A stretch of 64,000 bases of DNA. It comes from Alicyclobacillus suci (GTDB taxonomy: Bacteria > Bacillota > Bacilli > Alicyclobacillales > Alicyclobacillaceae). Made by a program: the position numbers and the translations under genes. Below are positions 57,040 to 64,000 of the stretch, piece by piece. The notes under the pieces are model-generated. The model was not told the origin of the DNA, did no database searches, and saw nothing but the letters and a program-made list of their open reading frames with translations. The stretch is from the NCBI RefSeq assembly GCF_017329615.1, contig NZ_JAFMTW010000001.1:186001-250000 (forward strand), written 5' to 3'. Positions within the stretch are counted from its first letter, which is position 1. Each line of letters opens with the position of its first letter.

Positions 57040-57957
57040 TCATTTCATCTTGTCCCACATCGAAGGTGGCAACTTGCCCACGGACTCCATGAGCAGATCA
57101 TACAAGTTTTGCTGCAGGGCTTCTTCCACAGAAATGCCGAGTTTCTCGGCGATATCCGCTAGTGTATAGTGGTCGCGCCGCAACGAGCGCATCGCCTTTT
57201 CCCACTGCTGCAAATGCGGCCCGTGGTAATCAATGAGGAAAGACCACTTCTCTTCGTCAATTTGCAAGCACGCATTGAGCATGTCCGTCACTACGTCCAC
57301 GGTGGCACCTTGTGCGCCCCGTTCGAACAGACGCTGACGAAACACGGTTCGAATCAACGCTTCCTCGGAGAATTCCATCAGGAACGGCGGCATGATATAT
57401 CCAACGGGCAATTTTGCCCGAGCGGCTTGCATTTGCTCAACCCGATCTTGCTTGGCCAAACGAATGACATTGCGGATTCGCTCGAGTTCTTCGTCGTACT
57501 CTGCCGGATTTTTGGCCTCGACAGGAAGTTCGAACCCCCATGGCACATTCGCCCGCTGGCCGCCAGCAATTCGCGTCGGGCGACCTACAGTGTATGTGAC
57601 AAGGTGGTCATAGACGGTCTTCCCGACACCTATGTACAGAAATAACACGGTTTCGCCGCGAATCGGTTCATAGGAGTGTCCTGCGGCAACCATGTTTTGT
57701 AAAAAGCGGTTGGTATTGGCCATGTCCCGATACTTACCGAGATACAAACTCGCCTTAAACGCACTGGACAAGCGATCTTCGTCCGTTGCGCGAAGGGCGA
57801 TGACGCGACGGGACTGCGCGACGTGCCAGCCTTGCTCTTCATAGCAAATGCGAATAAACTTTTCGATGTTATCCAAATGTTCCTCGATGGGGACGACGTC
57901 ATCGAGAAACTTCAGGCGGTCGTGCGTGAGAATGGCGGATTTGTCAAGCGTAAACAA
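57040..57957 (-). CDS. Protein of unknown function with faint resemblance to ThyX
   Basis: 305 residues from TTG 57957 (AAGGTGG 8 bases upstream; 57969 also possible). The central part (HSYEPIRGETVLFLYIGVGKTVYDHLVTYTVGRPTRIAGGQRANVP) has the layout of flavin-dependent thymidylate synthase, but the RHRxxSxxxxSxR signature is degenerate. The C-terminus has YTLADIAEKLGISVEEALQQNLYDLL, a helix-turn-helix-like segment. The assignment is weak; an unrelated fold is possible. Confidence 0.4.
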   Translation of the reverse strand: MFTLDKSAILTHDRLKFLDDVVPIEEHLDNIEKFIRICYEEQGWHVAQSRRVIALRATDEDRLSSAFKASLYLGKYRDMANTNRFLQNMVAAGHSYEPIRGETVLFLYIGVGKTVYDHLVTYTVGRPTRIAGGQRANVPWGFELPVEAKNPAEYDEELERIRNVIRLAKQDRVEQMQAARAKLPVGYIMPPFLMEFSEEALIRTVFRQRLFERGAQGATVDVVTDMLNACLQIDEEKWSFLIDYHGPHLQQWEKAMRSLRRDHYTLADIAEKLGISVEEALQQNLYDLLMESVGKLPPSMWDKMK

Positions 57958-57972
57958 CCAAAGAACCACCTT

Positions 57973-58008
57973 TCAAGCTACTGCTTACGTTCTCAAGCTA
58001 CTGCTTAC
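57973..58008. repeat. Two direct copies of a 16-base repeat, 20-base period
   Basis: TCAAGCTACTGCTTAC occurs at 57973-57988 and 57993-58008, directly upstream of the ThyX-like gene (minus) and about 150 bases before mnmA. It could be a double operator. Confidence 0.85.
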
Positions 58009-58136
58009 ATTCCCGCGCACCATTCACGTAATGGCGTCATAAGCCAGATTAGGCACGCGGACAAATACAGGATACAATATGTGCGTTACACGACTGTACG
58101 TTACGCGCAAAGGCGCTTGTTTGATTGTACAAATAG

Positions 58137-59273
<1,137 letters not shown>

Positions 59274-59313
59274 CGCCAAAGCGAGCGCGGCGTAACTGTT
59301 TCACAAACACATT

Positions 59314-59355
59314 GCCCGGAGCACGCGAAAGTAGCACATGCTCCGGGCTGTTTTA
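59314..59355 (+). terminator. Intrinsic terminator of mnmA
   Basis: GCCCGGAGCA pairs with TGCTCCGGGC, followed by TGTTTT. Confidence 0.88.
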
Positions 59356-59465
59356 GAAACGGCACGACGCTATTTGAAGGCTGGTTATAATTGAAATATT
59401 TTCACAATTGACCACGATGATACGTGCTTATGCGCCTGCATCTTCAGTGGCTGTGCAACAACAAA

Positions 59466-59594
59466 TCACCAAGACGACGCCAATTCACGTTCCCACGAAT
59501 CCACACAGTCGTCACACAGAAACTCGGACTTTTCATTCTGCTCAACAGCTTCTCCACAAATAGCACACTGCTTCTCTGTTTGTTTGCTGTCCAT
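59466..59594 (-). CDS. 42-residue zinc-ribbon-like protein
   Basis: A very short gene: MDSKQTEKQCAICGEAVEQ, then SEFLCDDCVDSWERELASSW. Two CxxC pairs (Cys10/13 and Cys27/30) suggest a treble-clef or zinc-ribbon knuckle. GAGGAGG lies 8 bases before the ATG. Function unknown. It lies just before the mobile-element cluster. Confidence 0.7.
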   Translation of the reverse strand: MDSKQTEKQCAICGEAVEQNEKSEFLCDDCVDSWERELASSW

Positions 59595-59842
59595 CTGTAA
59601 AACCTCCTCATCATCGTATTGAGTATTTTAGTACGACAAGGATGCGTTTTCAACCGATATTTCTGAACATTTTTAAAACAGTCGGGCGAGTGGCGTGATC
59701 GAATCGACGACCGGAGGCTGAGGGGCGGTGGACGCTGAGCGGTCGGGTGATCCGGTGATTTGTACGCCTGAATTTGTCGTAGAGCCAGGTGACGAGCAAG
59801 GGCTACGAGACGTCGCGGCATCAGAAACTTATTTGACATTCT

Positions 59843-59884
59843 CCCCATGCCTAAAGGCAGGGGATTCCAACTATCACTAGTTGG
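59843..59884 (-). repeat. Right-end hairpins of an IS200/IS605-type element
   Basis: CCCC-TGCC/GGCA-GGGG (59843-59863) and CCAACTA/TAGTTGG (59867-59884), the second covering the stop codon of the TnpB remnant. This matches IS605-family right ends, where the omega RNA is made from the 3' end of tnpB. Confidence 0.65.
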
Positions 59885-60065
59885 ATTTCCTGCTTCGTTG
59901 AGGCTTGCCTTCTCGTTGGCTTTTTAGCTTTCGAGCGGGTCTTACTGCTTCTCCACAGGCTAATACGGCTTGCTCGGCCGCTAAGATATTTTGCGCGGCG
60001 TTTACATCTCTATGGTGATTCCGAATCATATTCTTCACCTGCAAACGCTCGATGAAGCGCCCCAC
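59877..60065 (-). pseudogene. TnpB (IS200/IS605 OrfB) C-terminal remnant
   Basis: Only about 60 codons remain: NHHRDVNAAQNILAAEQAVLACGEAVRP is the usual TnpB C-terminus (DVNAAxNI), with a basic tail. The zinc ribbon and most of the RuvC domain are missing, removed at the junction with an IS3 remnant near 60070. Not functional. Confidence 0.75.
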
Positions 60066-60075
60066 CTCGGAGATT

Positions 60076-60594
60076 TCACCAGCAGTCCCATTCCTTCATC
60101 AACCGGTACACTCGCTTATGGTTCACCCGAAGGTTGTATCGGCGACGCAGCATGACTTGGATTCGCCGGTATCCGTACGTAGGGAATTCTTCGCACAGTT
60201 TCCGAATCCACTGTTTGACCAGAGCGTCCTTGTCCACAGGAGGCCGCTTCGGCTTTGGCACAGGCGGCTTCAGCAAGCTGTAACAGTACGTCCGGTTCAA
60301 CCCTAACGCTTTTGCAATCACTGGGACCGGAAACCCTTCTTTGGCGAGCTGACAGACCAAAGAACGGCTATTTACTTCCGGCCCCAATTCGATTTTTTCG
60401 CGACACATCCACCTGCATCGTAAGTTCACCGATCTTAGCCCGAGCCTCCAGCAACTCCTTCTCCAGCTCCTGCTCCCTCGTAGAGGATTCGGACTGAAGT
60501 CCAGCCCGTCCACCAGCCAAGAACGCTTCACGCCACTTACAATACAGACTCTGGGCCACTCCATGCCGTCGACATACCTCGCTGATGTTGGCAC
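60076..60594 (-). pseudogene. IS3-family transposase OrfB, truncated
   Basis: The recognisable part starts CREKIELGPEVNSRSLVCQLAKEGFPVPVIAKALGLNRTYCY and ends YGYRRIQVMLRRRYNLRVNHKRVYRLMKEW: the HTH_21 region of IS3 OrfB. The DDE catalytic domain is missing, cut off at about 60076 next to the TnpB remnant. In IS3 it would be made by a -1 frameshift from OrfA at the run of six A near 60400. Confidence 0.8.
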
Positions 60595-60667
60595 CGGGCA
60601 TCATGCCCTCGAGCACGATGTTCATCTTCACGTCCACTGTCCACTTACGTCCCGGCATCACAAACAC
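60368..60667 (-). CDS. IS3-family transposase OrfA
   Basis: 99 residues: RKWTVDVKMNIVLEGMMPGANISEVCRRHGVAQSLYCKWREAFLAGG, a HTH of IS3 OrfA, followed by a leucine-zipper-like helix (STREQELEKELLEARAKIGELTMQVD). Intact but without a working OrfB partner. The element's outer end (CCCCAGAGTCAACCCAGACAGAAGG-like, read on the minus strand in pieces) lies near 60690-60715. Confidence 0.8.
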   Translation of the reverse strand: MFVMPGRKWTVDVKMNIVLEGMMPGANISEVCRRHGVAQSLYCKWREAFLAGGRAGLQSESSTREQELEKELLEARAKIGELTMQVDVSRKNRIGAGSK

Positions 60668-60827
60668 CTCTACTTCATCTTAACCCATCCCTTCTGTCTG
60701 GGTTGACTCTGGGGCAAGTATAAAGACTCTCTTCCCATTCCTGTAAGCACTCTTGGACACCAAGTCCGTCACTTCCCGGTCAACTTACGCCGTCAGTTTC
60801 CGGACATTATGCTGCGTCAGTAACACT

Positions 60828-61034
60828 ATAGTCAAAATTTATGCTAGTCCAATGTGTGTTTTCTGTGAAAAAACCAAGGAATTCCTAAATGCCAATGGTG
60901 TGAAGTATGAAGAGGTAGACACAACTACAGAAAATGGATACAAGGAGCTCAATGAATTAGAATTTAACGTTGTCCCAGTATTAGTTATTGACGGGGGTAA
61001 CGAAGTGAAAATCCGAGAAGCCATTGGCATTTAA
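60828..61034 (+). pseudogene. 5'-truncated glutaredoxin-like gene
   Basis: The frame encodes IVKIYASPMCVFCEKTKEFLNANGVKYEEVDTTTENGYKELNELEFNVVPVLVIDG, a glutaredoxin/NrdH fold with CVFC and cis-Pro (VVPV). The first strand is present, but there is no start codon or ribosome site; the open frame runs back to 60753 into unrelated sequence. A mobile element probably removed the 5' end. A+T-rich compared with the neighbourhood. Confidence 0.65.
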
Positions 61035-61141
61035 CACTCTTTAGATAAAAAATTGAATCAAAATTGTCCGTTGAGGGGTTTGTATAGAGTAGAGGGGCGA
61101 AACCGGATGTCCCTCGATTTCAAAAAAAGGAGTCGATTTTG

Positions 61142-61762
61142 ATGGCAAATGTAACACCTGTAATAGGCACACCAACACCATCAGAGAACCAAAGTATTTT
61201 AGCTGCAATTAACTCCGCCAATCTGCTCAGTTTAGCACAATCTATCCTATCCCCTGGATATACGCTAAACGCCACCAACAAGAATTTCCAGAAGGTAACT
61301 GATGGTGATCAAACAAACTACATTGCAATTTATCCGATTGACGGTGAAGTGGAAGCACCTAGTCAATTCGCCGCTTTGTTAGATAGTAGCTTTAATGTCA
61401 CCACATGGTCTGTAGTGCTCTCTACACCAGCACCAGACAACCAAGTTCATGTTAAGTTAATAAAAGACGGGAAGGTAACTTTGGATAAAGATTACGGAAC
61501 TACTACCAAAAATGCCGTGATTACTGAAGCCCAAGAGCCTCCTGGTAGTGGCGGGAGCAGCCCTGGTTATTTCAGTAGATTATCTGATTGTCTTTCAAAC
61601 TTGGGGGTTACGGGAACAGCACTGTCTATTTTCCAGGACGTCTGCGAACCAATATGCATTGCCAGTGTTACTACCCTAGGCGCTGCGTGCGTTGATTGCG
61701 GTATAGTTAACGCGGCTATCCCTGCGGCAGAAATTACGTACTGTGCCGCTTATGCAATTTAA
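61142..61762 (+). CDS. Cys-rich bacteriocin-like precursor (halocin C8-like layout)
   Basis: 206 residues from ATG 61142 (AAAGGAG 9 bases upstream). An N-terminal part of about 125 residues (PSENQSILAAINSANLLSLAQ ... VHVKLIKDGKVTLDKDYG), a Gly/Ser/Pro hinge (EPPGSGGSSPG), and a C-terminal hydrophobic domain with seven Cys (DCLSNLG, QDVCEPICIAS, AACVDCGIV, TYCAAYAI). The layout resembles halocin C8 precursors, whose N-terminal part gives immunity and C-terminal part is the toxin. Low G+C suggests transfer. Confidence 0.45.
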   Translation: MANVTPVIGTPTPSENQSILAAINSANLLSLAQSILSPGYTLNATNKNFQKVTDGDQTNYIAIYPIDGEVEAPSQFAALLDSSFNVTTWSVVLSTPAPDNQVHVKLIKDGKVTLDKDYGTTTKNAVITEAQEPPGSGGSSPGYFSRLSDCLSNLGVTGTALSIFQDVCEPICIASVTTLGAACVDCGIVNAAIPAAEITYCAAYAI

Positions 61763-61771
61763 CACTTATAG

Positions 61772-61810
61772 CCAAACCACATAATACCTAAATGGTGTTG
61801 TGTGGTTTGG
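61772..61810 (+). terminator. Perfect hairpin after the bacteriocin-like gene
   Basis: CCAAACCACA pairs with TGTGGTTTGG (10 bp, 19-base loop). An A/T-rich tail follows, but without a clear T-run. Confidence 0.6.
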
Positions 61811-61823
61811 ATTCAATTAGTCA

Positions 61824-63118
61824 CTCAAGTTTCGCACCCTTAGACAGCCAGCTTTTCCTTGATAGCGCTGGGTAAATAGGTGATAAACTGTTCAACAATC
61901 ATGTCGATCACGGTGCCGTTATGAACATCTGCTGCCTCCATGATGGACCGTAGCAGTTTCGATCAACAGACGCATGGCGTCGGCGTACCGGATGTCTTCG
62001 AGCTCGTCACAACAGTCGAGGAACAAAGCTCCTATCGTTCTTGGATCCTTCTCGTCTCGAGCAGCCGCCGACAACATGATGTATCGTGCGAAGACGATGG
62101 TGGTGTGGGCAAACATATGGTCGTATGTCCGTCCCTGCAACTCTTTCGCCAGTCGAAGATGGGATTTACTGACTTTAAAGAAGGTCTCAATGTCCCACCG
62201 CTTTCCATAGATGCGAATAACCTCATCGTCTGAGAGGCGTGTATCTGTGGGAAGCAACGCCAGCCATTGCCGGGAACGGTTCCTTTCTCGTACAAACACA
62301 ATCTTCACGGGGACCGGGTTCCCCTTTGCATCTCGCCCAATCGACACATTCACGGAAGCAAGGATCTTTGCTCGTCCATGGCGTTTTCTCAGAGCAGAGT
62401 ACAACTCTTTGAGTGTGAGCCGCCGTCCTTCGTATTCGTAGTGGATCTTGGGCGTGGCTTTGAGCATACAGACAACGTGTATCGAATGATCTAAAACTCT
62501 AAGAATAGTCGCCGGATGTGCAAACCAACTGTCAAACAGCAGGTATTTGGCGGTAATGCCCATGCTTTGTGCCTGGGTCAGCAATCCGAACAGAGCATCC
62601 GTTGCCTTTTGCATGCTCTCTTTCCGACGCTTGTAACCGCAGGTTCGTTTGTCGATGCAATGTTCAACACCACAACGCGATTACGCTCGTTTTCAGAACA
62701 GAGCAATGAAAAGGCGATCAGCACGAACGAATTCCCGTCTGACCAGCCCAGTGTCAACATTCGGAAACCACGAACGAATTTGTGAGACACGTGGTCGTAG
62801 ACCCTGGCGAGCAATTCGACTTTCTTACTGCGACTGCGACGAAACAGCGAATCGTCGACAATGAGTACATCTGCCCTGTCATCTGAAGTAAGCCGAGACA
62901 TCCGTTGTACAACGGTAGCGCTCAACAGTAGCAGAAACCGACGCCAGTTGTGCCGAGGGGAATTCAAGAACCGATACACCGTGTCTTTGCCAAACCTGTC
63001 TCCGCCTGACTGCTTCAACTTCAGTCTACCAGAAAATGAGGGTGTTTTTGCCTTTTCAGCGCCTAAAATCCCTGTCGCACCAAGGATTTATTGACTCAGA
63101 CCGGGTGCGAAACTTGAG
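61824..63118. mobile_element. IS4-family insertion sequence, 1295 bp, with frameshifted transposase
   Basis: Ends are inverted repeats: CTCAAGTTTCGCACCC at the left and GGGTGCGAAACTTGAG at the right. They are flanked by 7-base near-duplicates TTAGTCA (61817-61823) and TTAGTGA (63119-63125), a probable target duplication with one change. One transposase gene on the minus strand. Confidence 0.88.
61919..63018 (-). pseudogene. IS4-family transposase, broken by a frameshift
   Basis: Two overlapping frames. The 5' part (62578-63018) carries VLIVDDSLFRRSRSKKVELLARVYDH with the first Asp; the 3' part (61919-62614) carries YLLFDSWFAHP with the second Asp and YGKRWDIETFFKVSKSHL with the Y-2-R-3-E-6-K signature. 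The frames switch near 62640, where the usual KRTxGYKRR stretch becomes readable only in the second frame. A single indel would restore it. Confidence 0.88.
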
Positions 63119-63181
63119 TTAGTGAGTTATAATTCAAAAAGCAGAATTCATTCATAATTCCAGTGAAGAAGGTGCTCAGTT

Positions 63182-63499
63182 ATGTGGCGAGTTCAGGTTT
63201 GGAAAGGTAACCACATAGTTGAGGCGGAACTTTGTATGAATGAAAACTTGGCAAGAGCCAAGGAAATAGAATTACGGCAGAAGTTTGATGAGGATGACTA
63301 CACATTTAAGGTCGAAGAAGATAAAGGTGATCCATGGTGGTCTGGTTCACTTGGCACAGGGGTTATACCATCAGGGGGACCTTTACATATTCCTTATAGC
63401 GTTGGCGAAACAAACGAATTTGGAAAAAGTGAATACCCAGAAAATAAAACCAAAAAAAAGTTCTTACGCTCCATTTTTCGTTTTAAGAAACGTCGTTGA
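63182..63499 (+). CDS. Small hydrophilic protein of unknown function
   Basis: 105 residues. Acidic N-terminal half (KEIELRQKFDEDDYTFKVEEDKGDPWWSGS), a Gly/Pro-rich middle and a very basic C-terminus (KTKKKFLRSIFRFKKRR). AAGGTG 7 bases before the ATG. No relatives recognised; it sits between two mobile elements in the A+T-rich tail of the window. Confidence 0.55.
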   Translation: MWRVQVWKGNHIVEAELCMNENLARAKEIELRQKFDEDDYTFKVEEDKGDPWWSGSLGTGVIPSGGPLHIPYSVGETNEFGKSEYPENKTKKKFLRSIFRFKKRR

Positions 63500-63508
63500 C
63501 GTCAATAA

Positions 63509-63882
63509 TCCCGGATTTCGACGATTAGGTGATTGAGGTCACTGATCGGAACCTGTTTTCAATCATTTGGTGGATTTGTTAGCGAACACGGCGAAATCAT
63601 GGTACGGAACTAGAGCAATGGACACATTTCCCCCAAGCCAGGCTATGAATTCCACTTTTTCAATTGGAAGAAAATCTGCGTGGCGGCATTCAAATCGTAA
63701 CGAGTATGAATTGTAGAGCTTTTACGAGCAATCTGGCTTCGTGTATGATTATATTGTTTCACCCAAAAGGTGCTCCTTCCTAGCGAAGATGTGGTTCTCA
63801 ACAAACTCATCTGAGCCATACGGGGAGCACCTTTTCAATGATTCACACCAATTCATGAGGACACAATCGTCGAAATCCGGGA
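63509..63882. mobile_element. MITE-like element, about 374 bp
   Basis: Perfect 18-base terminal inverted repeats: TCCCGGATTTCGACGATT (63509-63526) and AATCGTCGAAATCCGGGA (63865-63882). No coding frame inside is credible. An internal hairpin AAGGTGCTCC/GGAGCACCTT is also present. It is probably an internally deleted derivative of a DDE insertion sequence. Confidence 0.7.
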
Positions 63883-63919
63883 TAATTTTTTTGTTGAAAT
63901 GCTCCATATTTGAATTTTA

Positions 63920-63948
63920 TTGACATTAGTTAAGGATATACATACATT
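63920..63948 (+). promoter_or_regulatory. SigA-like promoter near the window edge
   Basis: Consensus -35 TTGACA (63920-63925), 17-base spacer, -10 TACATT (63943-63948), followed by a small dyad (TGACA/TGTCA). The gene it would serve lies outside the window, if there is one. Confidence 0.35.
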
Positions 63949-64000
63949 AAAGTGACAGCTATGTCATTTTAATATAGTGTCCCGTCAAGTGGTGTAAATT

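Noticed and set aside
56702-57169. Cys-containing frame after the 107-residue gene
   Set aside because: It overlaps the end of the minus-strand gene at 57040 and lacks a ribosome site.
60718-60827. Minus-strand coding remnant between the IS3 end and the glutaredoxin fragment
   Set aside because: An open stretch exists, but I recognise no protein in it and it has no ribosome site.
63975-64000. End of an IS256-type element at the window edge
   Set aside because: The last bases (TGTCCCGTCAAGTGGTGTAA) look like such an end, but nothing of the element itself is visible.

Overview
The window reads as chromosome of a spore-forming, aerobic, low-to-mid G+C Firmicute of Alicyclobacillus type. This is inferred from a sufCDSUB iron-sulfur operon, a yhbD/bactofilin operon, FabI, PyrD, PcrA, YtpB-type terpene synthase, the sporulation sigma factor SigK, frequent GTG/TTG starts behind strong GGAGG sites, and protein similarity to that group. 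No tRNA, rRNA or CRISPR array was seen.

Layout. 1-2.4 kb: electron-transfer flavoprotein and FadR with a textbook FadR box, then thiol-redox and peroxiredoxin genes. 2.5-6.1 kb: minus-strand operon of a YhbD-like regulator, two bactofilins and a drug-efflux transporter. 6.2-12.8 kb: Fe-S assembly (SufC, D, S, U, B, a Rieske ferredoxin, an IscR-like Rrf2 regulator and a MIP18/SufT protein). 12.8-23.3 kb: alanine dehydrogenase, an ECF sigma/anti-sigma pair, PyrD, FabI, SodA, FolE and surface or secreted proteins.

23.3-31.0 kb is the highlight. The sigK gene is present in three pieces, separated by two independent skin-like elements of 2588 bp and 4379 bp. Each element carries its own, very different, large serine recombinase. 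Joining the pieces at shared core dinucleotides (AA for the first, GA inside AATGAAAT for the second) restores a complete 243-residue SigK in frame. In both cases the joined element ends form a long imperfect palindrome around the core, as expected for serine-recombinase attP sites. The second element sits at the KEGN/E (AATGA) position of the classical Bacillus subtilis skin; the first splits sigma region 2.1. A functional mother-cell SigK should therefore need two separate excisions.

31-59 kb: housekeeping and envelope genes, including HtrA, two separate dynamin-like GTPases, an M42 peptidase, YtpB, FolB, RluA, Nfu, PcrA, a cyclophilin lipoprotein, a three-gene lipid or glycan cluster (nucleotidyltransferase, CDP-alcohol transferase, glycosyltransferase), an acyl-CoA dehydrogenase, a NAGPA-domain protein, a sulfurtransferase, an SDR, a protein with faint ThyX likeness, and MnmA.

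59.4-64 kb is a decayed mobile-element graveyard with more A+T-rich cargo: a TnpB/IS605 remnant, an IS3 remnant, a 5'-truncated glutaredoxin, a Cys-rich bacteriocin-like precursor, a frameshifted IS4-type element with intact ends, a small orphan gene and a MITE-like inverted-repeat element.
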